From Microbacteriaceae bacterium (GTDB lineage: Bacteria; Actinomycetota; Actinomycetes; Actinomycetales; Microbacteriaceae), in contig CANEXL010000005.1 in NCBI GenBank assembly GCA_947443745.1, positions 1 through 43,876 of the forward strand: a stretch of 43,876 bases of DNA, in the 5' to 3' direction. The notes beneath the pieces were generated by a model. It searched no databases. It was not told the DNA's origin and was given only the letters and a program-made list of their open reading frames with translations. How positions within the stretch are numbered: the first letter of the stretch is position 1; the number at the start of each line of letters is the position of its first letter. Shown one piece after another: positions 32,359 through 40,402 of this stretch. A program made the translations under genes and the position numbers.

Positions 32359-34719
32359 CTAAATCTTTTCGATTGGCGCAATCTTGATGAGCAGTTTCTT
32401 GGCGCCGGCCGCATCGAACTTCACGTGTGCGACACGCTTGGCACCGTCACCGGTGACCTGAGAAACCAATCCTTCGCCAAAATCAGCGTGACGGATGCGG
32501 TCCCCCGCAGCCAGCTCGAGGTCACCGTTGTCGCGCACCTTGTTGGTGATGCGATTGGCCCACTCGCTCTTGGGGCGCGGTGCTGCCTCCAAGGAGTTCC
32601 AGCCGCCTTCCGTGGATCCCCATCCGTTCGATTCACTCGAGGTTCCCGAGCGGCCGTAGCCGCCGTTACTGCTGTAGCCGCTCGAGCCCGCTCCGAAGCG
32701 ACCTGACCCCGTCAAGCCGCGCCCGTCGGAACCAAAGCCCGCGCCGTTGCCGGGTGACTGGCGCCAGTCCATGAGCTCCGCCGGAATCTCCTGGAGGTAG
32801 CGGCTGGGCAGTGCGCTGTTGGTCTGGCCAAACTGAGCGCGGCTCATCGCCAACGAAATGAAGAGTCTCTGGCGTGCCCGCGTAATGCCCACATAGAAGA
32901 GGCGTCGCTCTTCGGCGGGGCCACCGGGCTCCCCCGCCGACATGCGGTGGGGAAGAAGTTCTTCTTCAACACCCGTGATGAACACGGCTTCGTACTCGAG
33001 ACCTTTGGCCGTGTGCAGTGTCATGAGGCTGACCGTGCCGCTGGCATCATCTAGATCATCGGCTGCCGCCACGAGGGCGACCTCCGTCAGAAAATCAATC
33101 AGGGTGCCATCGGGGTTGTTCTTGTCGAACTCCTTGGTCACCGCCAAGAGCTCATCGACGTTCTCCGCCCTCGCCTCATCTTGCGCATCCCGCGACGCCC
33201 GCAACAGAGTGGTGTAACCGGTCTCTTCGAGCAGCTTGGCCAAAACCTCGCCGACCGAGCCCGCCTCCAAGAGAACCGTGGCCTCGTCGAGCAGCGCCGA
33301 CAGGCGCGCGATCGCCCCAGATACTTTGGGACCGAACCCCAGAGAATCAGCGGAGCGCAAAGACTCCCGCAGGCTGATCTCGTTCTGGTCGGCATAGTTT
33401 TGAAGCTGAGTCTCGGTGGCCGGGCCGATGCCCCGCTTGGGAACGTTCAGAATGCGCCGAACCGCGAGTGCATCCGCCGGGTTGGCAATGGCCACAAGGT
33501 ACGACAGCACGTCTTTTATCTCAGCACGCTCGTAGAACTTGGTACCGCCCAGAATTCGATAGGGCAACGCGGAGCGGATGAAGATTTCTTCCAACGCACG
33601 CGTCTGAGCGTTGGTTCGATAGAAGACGGCCATCTTGTTGTAGTCCATGCCGGCGGCGCGCAGGGCGCTGATCTCATCGACGACAAACTGCGCTTCGTCG
33701 TGAGCGGAGTACCCCGTGAAACCAACGATCTTCTCGCCCCCACCGACCGCGGTCCACAGCTTCTTGTCTTTGCGATCGAAGTTGTTGGAGATGACGCCGT
33801 TCGCGGCATCCAGAATGTTCTGCGTCGAGCGATAGTTCTGCTCGAGCATGACCACTTTGGCCCCGGGGAAGTCCCGCTCGAACTCCGAGATGTTGCGCAT
33901 GTCGGCGCCGCGAAAAGCGTAGATTGACTGATCCGAGTCGCCCACGACGGTGAGCGATGCTCCCGGTTGGCCATCTTCTGTCTCGCGGGTCAGCTCATGG
34001 ATGAGCGAGTACTGCGCGTGATTGGTGTCTTGGTACTCATCGACCAAGATGTGGCGGAACTTGCGTCGGTACACATCCGCGACATGGGGGAAGGCGCGGA
34101 AGAGAAAGACGGTCTGTGCCAGCAAGTCGTCGAAGTCGAAGGCATTGGCCGATTGCAGCGCCCGCGAGTAGGCCCGAAAAACCTCGAGAAACTTGCGTTC
34201 GCTCGGGTCACTCATGTTGGCATTGCGCGCGTAGCTGTCGGCGTCGCTCAACTCATTCTTGAGCCGAGAAATCTTGCCCGATACCCCAGAGACGGTGAGC
34301 CCATAAGTATCGGCCTCGTGCTCTTTGATAATGCGCTTGATCAAGGTACGAGAGTCATGGGAATCGTAGATGGTGAAGTTTTTGGTGAAGCCAAAGTTTT
34401 CGGCCTCTCGGCGAAGAATGCGCACGCACGAAGAGTGGAACGTTGAAATCCACATGCCCTCTGTCGCTGCCCCCAGCAGCACCTCAGCGCGCTCACGCAT
34501 TTCGGCGGCAGCCTTGTTCGTAAAAGTGATGGCAAGAATCTGGCTCGGCCACGCTTCTTGGGCGCGAATTAAGCTGGCGATGCGCCGCGTGAGAACGCTG
34601 GTTTTACCGGAACCGGCGCCCGCCACAATCAGAAGGGCGGGGCCACGATATTGAACGGCCTCGAGCTGTTCCGGGTTCAACCCATCGAGCAGCGGATCGG
34701 AAGGCATAAGAAGGCTCAT
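32359..34719 (-). CDS. pcrA: ATP-dependent DNA helicase PcrA/UvrD
   Basis: SF1A 3'-5' helicase for repair and replication-fork processing, 786 residues. All motifs are visible: Walker A AGAGSGKT near residue 35, Ia TFTNKAAAEMRER, II LVDEYQDTNHAQ near 235, III GDSDQSIYAFRGAD, IV LEQNYRSTQNIL, V MTLHTAKGLEYEAVF and VI FYVGITRARQRLF. A Gly/Ser/Asn-rich linker (~675-730) leads to a C-terminal Tudor-like domain (IRHADFGEGLVSQV), which in PcrA contacts RNA polymerase. GAGAGG precedes the ATG. In actinobacteria a PcrA/UvrD gene lies near sucCD, as here. Confidence 0.96.
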   Translation of the reverse strand: MSLLMPSDPLLDGLNPEQLEAVQYRGPALLIVAGAGSGKTSVLTRRIASLIRAQEAWPSQILAITFTNKAAAEMRERAEVLLGAATEGMWISTFHSSCVRILRREAENFGFTKNFTIYDSHDSRTLIKRIIKEHEADTYGLTVSGVSGKISRLKNELSDADSYARNANMSDPSERKFLEVFRAYSRALQSANAFDFDDLLAQTVFLFRAFPHVADVYRRKFRHILVDEYQDTNHAQYSLIHELTRETEDGQPGASLTVVGDSDQSIYAFRGADMRNISEFERDFPGAKVVMLEQNYRSTQNILDAANGVISNNFDRKDKKLWTAVGGGEKIVGFTGYSAHDEAQFVVDEISALRAAGMDYNKMAVFYRTNAQTRALEEIFIRSALPYRILGGTKFYERAEIKDVLSYLVAIANPADALAVRRILNVPKRGIGPATETQLQNYADQNEISLRESLRSADSLGFGPKVSGAIARLSALLDEATVLLEAGSVGEVLAKLLEETGYTTLLRASRDAQDEARAENVDELLAVTKEFDKNNPDGTLIDFLTEVALVAAADDLDDASGTVSLMTLHTAKGLEYEAVFITGVEEELLPHRMSAGEPGGPAEERRLFYVGITRARQRLFISLAMSRAQFGQTNSALPSRYLQEIPAELMDWRQSPGNGAGFGSDGRGLTGSGRFGAGSSGYSSNGGYGRSGTSSESNGWGSTEGGWNSLEAAPRPKSEWANRITNKVRDNGDLELAAGDRIRHADFGEGLVSQVTGDGAKRVAHVKFDAAGAKKLLIKIAPIEKI

Positions 34720-34731
34720 AACCTCTCAATT

Positions 34732-35763
34732 CTACGGCCGCGGTGTGACACTCTCGCGGGCCACAATGGCCAAGTCAGGATGATCGGCAAAGACCCCGTC
34801 AACACCGGTCGACAAGATGGCCTCGTAATAGCCCTGCCAATCACCCCACGACGTCACATCCAACCCGCCATGCCATTTCGCGGGTAAAAAGGTGTTTTCC
34901 GGGCGAAGAGTCCACACGAAAACCTCGAGCCCATAATTCTGAGCCATCTCGACAAGCCGCTTGCCGGCCGCTACATTTCCCGTGAGAATGTCCACCAGAT
35001 AACGAGCGTCGACGCTGATGCCATCAAAGAATCCACCGAGAACTTCGAGTCCCGCGTCAGAGAGCTCCTCCGCATTTCCGAGCGAAGGCACACCCTGCGC
35101 CTCGGCCCATTTGCGCTCATCCCACGCGACGTAGCCAAACTCGAGAATATAAAAGTGTCGCGCCCCGATGCCGCGCTCCCGCAGCGTACCCAAAATGGTT
35201 TTCTCGAAGCTCTCGACGGTCAGACGAGGATCGTCGTGCGCCCAACCGGCTGCTGACAGCTCGTTGGCGAGAAGGTCATCGAGCGGCAAACCGACATCCG
35301 CAAAATTGGTGGCGTGCTTCAATTCCAACATCAGAGCGACATCCATGCCCGGATGCTCATCCACAATGCCCAATAAATCTCTCAGCCTCAAAATGGGCTC
35401 GCTGTCGTCCAAAGCGGCGTTCACCGGACGCACGGCCGGAAGTCGTTCACGACACCGCAGCGTCGAGAGCTCCGCCCACGTGAAATCTTCGGTGAAGAAT
35501 CCCGACGTCGATTTTCCGTTGATGAGTTTGGTCGCATAGCGGTCGGCAAATTCCGGATGCTCGGTCACATCTGTTGTTCCCGACAACTCGTTCTCGTGCC
35601 GAATCACGAGCACGCCGTCGCTGGACGCAACAAGATCGGGCTCGAGGGCATCCGCGCCCAACTCGATGGCAAGGAGGTACGCCGACCGAGTGTGCTCGGG
35701 GCGGTATCCACTGGCTCCCCGATGGGCAATTACGACAGGATTCAGGCGAGGATTCATCGTCAC
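34732..35763 (-). CDS. Glycerophosphodiester phosphodiesterase (GDPD)
   Basis: 343 residues. Catalytic His-Arg in VIAHRGASGYRPEHT, Glu/Asp pair in ALEPDLVASSDGVLVIRHENEL, and metal/phosphate-binding Glu in LMLELKHA. Hydrolyses glycerophosphodiesters to glycerol 3-phosphate and an alcohol. No signal peptide, so probably cytosolic. Start is uncertain: a GTG at 35763 or the ATG two codons later. It ends 12 bp before pcrA starts on the same strand. GlpD further along the window could use the glycerol 3-phosphate produced. Confidence 0.9.
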   Translation of the reverse strand: MTMNPRLNPVVIAHRGASGYRPEHTRSAYLLAIELGADALEPDLVASSDGVLVIRHENELSGTTDVTEHPEFADRYATKLINGKSTSGFFTEDFTWAELSTLRCRERLPAVRPVNAALDDSEPILRLRDLLGIVDEHPGMDVALMLELKHATNFADVGLPLDDLLANELSAAGWAHDDPRLTVESFEKTILGTLRERGIGARHFYILEFGYVAWDERKWAEAQGVPSLGNAEELSDAGLEVLGGFFDGISVDARYLVDILTGNVAAGKRLVEMAQNYGLEVFVWTLRPENTFLPAKWHGGLDVTSWGDWQGYYEAILSTGVDGVFADHPDLAIVARESVTPRP

Positions 35764-35808
35764 ACCGCTAGATTACCGGGGCATTCCCATAGGGCTCTCA
35801 GGCAACGC

Positions 35809-35846
35809 TCGGTGATTGCTCGATATATTTGAAGGTGTCTCACCGA
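35809..35846. promoter_or_regulatory. Inverted repeat in the GDPD/Bax-I divergent gap
   Basis: TCGGTGA (35809-35815) and TCACCGA (35840-35846) are exact inverse copies enclosing 24 bp that include TATATT. The 118-bp gap separates two divergent genes, so this may be an operator or promoter-linked element. Confidence 0.35.
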
Positions 35847-35881
35847 CGAGTGTATTTTCCTGAAAGGAACCCCTCACCGCC

Positions 35882-36712
35882 ATGGCCATGAACAACCCCG
35901 CCTACAACCGCAACAAAGGCTTCACCTCTGACAAAGGGACGCTCAGCGCTACGGAGCTTCAGGCGATGTACGACGCCTCGCCCAACACCGTGACCCGCAA
36001 CGCCGGGGGCACCAACACGGTAGCTGAAACCCCCATGAGCATTGAGGGTTCCGTCGGAAAATCTGTCGGACTTTTTGCGGTTCTTGTGGTCGGAGCGGTC
36101 GTCGGATGGTTTTTGACAAGCGCGAATCCTGACCTCGGGATGAGTCTGATGTTCGTCACCATGCTGGTAGGTTTCGGCCTCGCTATGGTGAACATCTTCA
36201 AAAAGGAGCCGTCTCCCGGCCTCATCCTGGCGTACGCGCTCGTGCAGGGATTCTTCTTGGGCATCATCTCGATGGTCTACAACACCATGTGGAACGGCAT
36301 CGTTTTGCAGGCCGTCCTCGCAACGCTCACCGTCGTTGGTGTGACCCTGGCCCTCTTCGCCAGTGGCAAAGTGCGCGCCTCCGCCAAAGCCACCAAGGTC
36401 TTCATGATTGCCATGGTCGGCTACCTGGTCTTTAGCGTGGTCAACGTCTTACTCGTGTCCTTTGGTGCCATTAGCAACCCGTGGGGAATCAGCGGAATAT
36501 CCTTCTTCGGTATCCCCCTCGGTGCTCTCATCGGAATAGTCGCCATTCTCCTCGGGGCATACTCCCTCGTCCTCGACTTCGACTTCATCCAGAAGGGTGT
36601 TGCGAACCGAATTCCCGCGAAGTATGAATGGACCGGCGCGTTCGGCATCATGGTTACGGTCATCTGGTTGTACCTCGAGATCTTGCGACTTTTGGCTATT
36701 ACTCGAAACTAG
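35882..36712 (+). CDS. Bax inhibitor-1 / YccA-family membrane protein
   Basis: 276 residues. An N-terminal hydrophilic stretch of ~60 residues precedes seven hydrophobic segments from VGLFAVLVVGAVVGWFL to IMVTVIWLYLEILRLL. The EPSPGLILAYALVQGFFLG segment and the C-terminal DFDFIQKGVAN with conserved acidic residues match actinobacterial Bax1-I proteins. Bacterial members are proton-sensitive Ca2+ channels or have unknown roles. GAAAGGAA lies 11 nt before the ATG. Confidence 0.87.
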   Translation: MAMNNPAYNRNKGFTSDKGTLSATELQAMYDASPNTVTRNAGGTNTVAETPMSIEGSVGKSVGLFAVLVVGAVVGWFLTSANPDLGMSLMFVTMLVGFGLAMVNIFKKEPSPGLILAYALVQGFFLGIISMVYNTMWNGIVLQAVLATLTVVGVTLALFASGKVRASAKATKVFMIAMVGYLVFSVVNVLLVSFGAISNPWGISGISFFGIPLGALIGIVAILLGAYSLVLDFDFIQKGVANRIPAKYEWTGAFGIMVTVIWLYLEILRLLAITRN

Positions 36713-36733
36713 TTTTGTCACAGCTAACATGGT

Positions 36734-36739
36734 TATAAT
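36734..36739 (+). promoter_or_regulatory. Consensus -10 (TATAAT) for a leaderless transcript of the TetR-like gene
   Basis: GGTTATAATCTTGGTATG: a perfect TATAAT ends 6 nt before the ATG at 36746, with no Shine-Dalgarno between. Transcription would begin at or very near the start codon. Confidence 0.6.
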
Positions 36740-36745
36740 CTTGGT

Positions 36746-37528
36746 ATGACCCAAGAAAACATGTTGGCCCCAAAGCCCGTGTCTCGGCGGGCAAAGACGC
36801 GGCCGGATGTAAGCAACCAGGTACCGGTGAACCGCATTTTGGACGAGGCCTTCTGGCTGACATTCGGCACGAACCCCAAGCCGAAGACCCGTCAGAAAAT
36901 GCTGTATGTCGCCATTGACGACATCCGTCGCGTGGGTCCCGCGTCTTTCAACGCGCTCACCCTGTGTGACGTCTTAGAAGTTTCGTACAGCCTGTTGAAC
37001 TTCCACTTCGGAAGCCGTGACGAGCTCGTCGCCGAAGCTCTTGTCATCGTCTACGGCACCCTCGTCAACGACATTCGGGCCGCTGTTGTGGCGGCAAAGA
37101 ACGAACCCGAAGCTCGTCTCCGCGCCTACGTCAACGGAACCGCGAAGGCGTTCTCCGACGTCGGCGGCTGGGGTGTGTTGATCAACTACCCCTTGGCTTC
37201 TCGTGAAGTGACGGAGCTCATCCGCATTCGTTACGGTCAGGAGATGGTTGACCTCGCCGAGGTGAATCTTGCGCGCCTACTGCAGCTCGTTTCCGACGTG
37301 CAAAATGGCACAGTCCGCGACGTCAACTTCGAGGCCGGCAACCTCCCCACCGACCTCTTCACCGCCGACCCCGACATCGTTGCCCTCACACTGAGCGTCG
37401 GGCTGGCGATTAGCGGTCTGGCCGTCTGGCGGGGCGGGCGCGATCCGGCGCAATCGAAGCGCGCCGGATCAGAGCTGGATGCCGTCGTCGAAAAACTTCA
37501 TATCGATCGCATCCTCGCCAGTATCTAG
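36746..37528 (+). CDS. TetR-like transcriptional regulator with long N-terminal extension
   Basis: 260 residues. The HTH is FNALTLCDVLEVSYSLLNFHFGSRDELVAEAL at about residues 70-102, preceded by an unusual ~45-residue basic, Pro-rich extension (PVSRRAKTRPDVSNQVPVNRIL). The C-terminal ligand domain begins near residue 115. Target genes are not evident: the upstream neighbour is co-directional, the downstream gene convergent. Probably leaderless (see the -10 entry). A hairpin with guaA closes the locus. Confidence 0.8.
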   Translation: MTQENMLAPKPVSRRAKTRPDVSNQVPVNRILDEAFWLTFGTNPKPKTRQKMLYVAIDDIRRVGPASFNALTLCDVLEVSYSLLNFHFGSRDELVAEALVIVYGTLVNDIRAAVVAAKNEPEARLRAYVNGTAKAFSDVGGWGVLINYPLASREVTELIRIRYGQEMVDLAEVNLARLLQLVSDVQNGTVRDVNFEAGNLPTDLFTADPDIVALTLSVGLAISGLAVWRGGRDPAQSKRAGSELDAVVEKLHIDRILASI

Positions 37529-37531
37529 AGC

Positions 37532-37561
37532 GAGTAAGACTGTGCGTTCACAGTCTTACTC
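37532..37561. terminator. Perfect 13-bp hairpin overlapping the guaA stop
   Basis: GAGTAAGACTGTG (37532-37544) pairs with CACAGTCTTACTC (37549-37561) around CGTT. It lies 4 bp after the TetR-like stop, and one arm contains the guaA stop codon and last bases. There is no T-run, so its strength as a terminator is uncertain. Confidence 0.7.
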
Positions 37562-39115
37562 CCACTCGATGGTTCCTGGTGGCTTGCTCGTGACGTCGAG
37601 CACGACACGGTTGACGCCGGCAACCTCATTCGTGATGCGGTTGGAGATCTTCGCCAGCACGTCATAGGGCAACCGTGTCCAGTCGGCCGTCATGGCGTCT
37701 TCACTTGAGACGGGGCGCAGCACGATCGGGTGACCGTAGGTGCGTCCATCCCCCATGACGCCGACGGAGCGAACATCCGCCAGCAACACCACGGGGCACT
37801 GCCAAATCTCGTCATCAAGGCCCGCTGCCGTGAGCTCGAAGCGCACGATGGCATCGGCTTCGCGCAGCAGATCGAGACGCTCTTGCGTGATGTCACCAAC
37901 GATACGGATTCCGAGGCCGGGGCCAGGGAAGGGCTGACGTCCCACGATTTCGTGAGGCAGGCCGAGCTCGCGGCCAATGGCCCGAACTTCGTCCTTGAAC
38001 AACGCGCGCAGGGGCTCAACGAGCTCGAATTGCAGGTCATCGGGAAGACCGCCCACGTTGTGGTGGCTCTTGATGTTGGCGGTGCCACTGCCCCCACCAG
38101 ACTCCACGACGTCGGGGTACAGGGTTCCCTGCACCAAGAACTTGATGGGCTGACCGTCGGCGTCAGCTTCGGCGATGAGGTCGCGCTCGGCCTGCTCGAA
38201 GGTGCGAATGAACTCGCGACCAATAATCTTGCGCTTGGTTTCGGGATCACTGACGCCGGCGAGCGCGGTCAGGAACTGCTCGCGAACATCGACGGTAACC
38301 AGACGGATGCCCGTGATGCGCACGTAGTCCTCTTCGACCTGGCGGCGCTCATCCTGACGGAGCAGACCGTGGTCAACGAAGATGCAGACGAGTTGATCGC
38401 CGACGGCCTTGTGCACGAGGGCGGCGGCAACGGCGGAGTCGACCCCACCGGAGAGACCGCAGATGACCCGCGCGGTACCAATCTGCTTGCGGATCAAGGC
38501 GACCTGGGTCTCTATGACGTTTTCGCTGTTCCAGTCCGCCGGGATGTTGGCACAGTCGTGCAAAAAGTTTTCGAGAACGCGCTGGCCGAACTCGGAGTGC
38601 TTGACCTCGGGGTGCCATTGCACGCCATACAGCTGGCGCTCGTCATTTGCAAAGGCAGCGACGGGAGTTGCTTCCGTGCTCGCGACGACGGTAAAGCCCT
38701 CGGGCGCCTGGGAGACCTGATCGCCGTGACTCATCCACACCGTCTGGTCCTCGGGCTGCCCTGCGACGAGGGGATGTCCCGACGCGATGTGCATGGGGGT
38801 CGCACCGTACTCGCGGCCACCGGTCTGAGCGACGGTGCCGCCAAGCGCCTGCGCCATGACCTGAAAACCGTAGCAAATGCCGAAGACAGGAATGCCGAGT
38901 TCAAGAATGGCGGGATCGAGCGTGGGTGAGCCGGGCTCATACACGCTGGACGGGCCTCCGCTGAGCACAATGCCCACGGGGTTCTTCGCTTTTACTTCGG
39001 CAGCCGTGATGGAGTGCGCCACGATTTCGGAGTACACCCCGGCCTCGCGAACGCGACGGGCAATCAGTTGGGCGTATTGCGCGCCAAAATCAACGACGAG
39101 GACGGGCTGGCTCAC
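37556..39115 (-). CDS. guaA: GMP synthase (glutamine-hydrolysing) GuaA
   Basis: Aminates XMP to GMP. 519 residues from GTG at 39115 ([22 protein letters not shown]); the track start at 39280 runs back into the upstream gene. Class-I glutaminase domain with catalytic Cys in FGICYGFQ near residue 80 and His-Glu in QWHPEVKH near 168; ATP-pyrophosphatase P-loop [15 protein letters not shown] near 225; C-terminal dimerisation domain ending PPGTIEWE. The GTG overlaps the DUF3817 stop (GTGA), so translation is coupled. Confidence 0.97.
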   Translation of the reverse strand: MSQPVLVVDFGAQYAQLIARRVREAGVYSEIVAHSITAAEVKAKNPVGIVLSGGPSSVYEPGSPTLDPAILELGIPVFGICYGFQVMAQALGGTVAQTGGREYGATPMHIASGHPLVAGQPEDQTVWMSHGDQVSQAPEGFTVVASTEATPVAAFANDERQLYGVQWHPEVKHSEFGQRVLENFLHDCANIPADWNSENVIETQVALIRKQIGTARVICGLSGGVDSAVAAALVHKAVGDQLVCIFVDHGLLRQDERRQVEEDYVRITGIRLVTVDVREQFLTALAGVSDPETKRKIIGREFIRTFEQAERDLIAEADADGQPIKFLVQGTLYPDVVESGGGSGTANIKSHHNVGGLPDDLQFELVEPLRALFKDEVRAIGRELGLPHEIVGRQPFPGPGLGIRIVGDITQERLDLLREADAIVRFELTAAGLDDEIWQCPVVLLADVRSVGVMGDGRTYGHPIVLRPVSSEDAMTADWTRLPYDVLAKISNRITNEVAGVNRVVLDVTSKPPGTIEWE

Positions 39116-39555
39116 GCGGCCGCTCCTTTGGTGGCGAGGGCGTCCGAGGCGGCACGCTGAACAAGGTAGGCGCGAACGCGCTTGGTGAAGATGCTCTCCA
39201 GGAAGAAGGAGAGAACGGGGATAACGCCACCGGATGCCAGCACGACGAACGTCAGCAGGTTCCAGCGCATTGCGGACCACAGTCGGAAGCAGGTGATGAG
39301 GTACAACACGTAGAGCCAGCCATGCACGATCAAAATGATGGTGGAGAGATTGACGGCCTGCACGCTGTCGCGCGCCACGAGGGCAATGAAACCGTAGGCG
39401 CCGCCGAGCTCAAGCTCATAGCCGAGCTCCCACTTGGTGATGACTTCAGCCACCAGCAGCAGCAAAAAGGATCCCGTCACGAAGGACATGACCTGATAGA
39501 GCTTGAGCACCCGAGGAATGCGAGGAATATCAATGGCGCGGGGCTCTAAGGTCAT
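39112..39555 (-). CDS. DUF3817 small membrane protein
   Basis: 147 residues. Three or four helices: [44 protein letters not shown] and [21 protein letters not shown]; the spacing, with [12 protein letters not shown] and [12 protein letters not shown], matches DUF3817, a family of unknown function often found next to guaA in actinobacteria. Its stop overlaps the guaA start; it begins 13 bp after SURF1. Confidence 0.85.
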   Translation of the reverse strand: MTLEPRAIDIPRIPRVLKLYQVMSFVTGSFLLLLVAEVITKWELGYELELGGAYGFIALVARDSVQAVNLSTIILIVHGWLYVLYLITCFRLWSAMRWNLLTFVVLASGGVIPVLSFFLESIFTKRVRAYLVQRAASDALATKGAAA

Positions 39556-39568
39556 GCCTCTAGTTTAC

Positions 39569-40402
39569 TTATCCGGTGAGAAGGAGTTTTTCCTCTTCTT
39601 CACGCTCGTAGGCGTCACGCACGAGGCGGTACCAGAAGTACACCGCGAAGCCCGCGAAGACGGTCCACTCGATGGCATAGAAGATGTTGAGCCAGTTCAA
39701 ATTGGTGGAATTCTCTGGCGGAGCGGACTCGATTGTGGTCAGGCCGTCGGGCGCGTTGTCGCTGATGAGGTACGCGCCAAAAGCGGTCCCTGAGTAGTTG
39801 GGCCATTCATTCACGAGCGACGCGACAGAGAGCGTGGAAACCTCAAAGGGGTCGCTGGCGGGCAACGGAACGATCGGAGCCTCCGTAGGCATGAGTCGGC
39901 CACTGAGCTCGATGGTCTTCCAGGCTGATGCCGATACCCCCGCTGTCGCCCCTGCCGAGGCCTTGGCTTTTTCGCTCGCGAGAGCGGTGTCAAATGCTTG
40001 CTTTGTCGGCGCCCAGCCCAGCGCAACGGGCAGCGAGACAGATTCGGGGCCGGGGCTGGCGACGGAGTTACCGTTGACGCCAGAATTCGTCACGAGCAAA
40101 CGCCCGACGAGCCAATAGCCGGCCTGGTCGTGGTTGAGGCGCCCCGTGAGGACAACAAATCCGTCAGGGTCAAAGGCCCCACTGACGCTTGTTAGATGGC
40201 CTCCCGCAATAATCGGAATCGGACCGCCCGGTTGGGCCAGCTCCGTGAGGGCCTTGGGGACCTCGGTGGGAGCAGACGCCGTTTGCGAGTCGATCACAGC
40301 CCGCTCAACTTGCCATTTACCAAGCCACGCAAAGACAGCGGCAAGCACGAGGGCGAAGAGCAGAAGGGCAATCCACTTGGGTTGACGAGCAATACGAATC
40401 AC
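39569..40402 (-). CDS. SURF1-family cytochrome oxidase assembly protein
   Basis: 277 residues. An N-terminal helix (WIALLLFALVLAAVFAWLGKWQ, with the conserved W-x-x-x-R/E region) and a C-terminal helix (NIFYAIEWTVFAGFAVYFWYRL) flank an extracytosolic domain, the SURF1 layout. WQVERA near residue 30 and NWLNIFYAIEW near 235 are family signatures. SURF1 helps insert haem a into cytochrome c oxidase. Its start overlaps the glpD end (ATGA). Confidence 0.88.
   Translation of the reverse strand: MIRIARQPKWIALLLFALVLAAVFAWLGKWQVERAVIDSQTASAPTEVPKALTELAQPGGPIPIIAGGHLTSVSGAFDPDGFVVLTGRLNHDQAGYWLVGRLLVTNSGVNGNSVASPGPESVSLPVALGWAPTKQAFDTALASEKAKASAGATAGVSASAWKTIELSGRLMPTEAPIVPLPASDPFEVSTLSVASLVNEWPNYSGTAFGAYLISDNAPDGLTTIESAPPENSTNLNWLNIFYAIEWTVFAGFAVYFWYRLVRDAYEREEEEKLLLTG

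Noticed and set aside
39116-39280. Upstream extension of guaA in the ORF track
   Set aside because: It is the antisense-independent out-of-frame read of DUF3817; GuaA family N-terminus and GTGA coupling fix the start at 39115.
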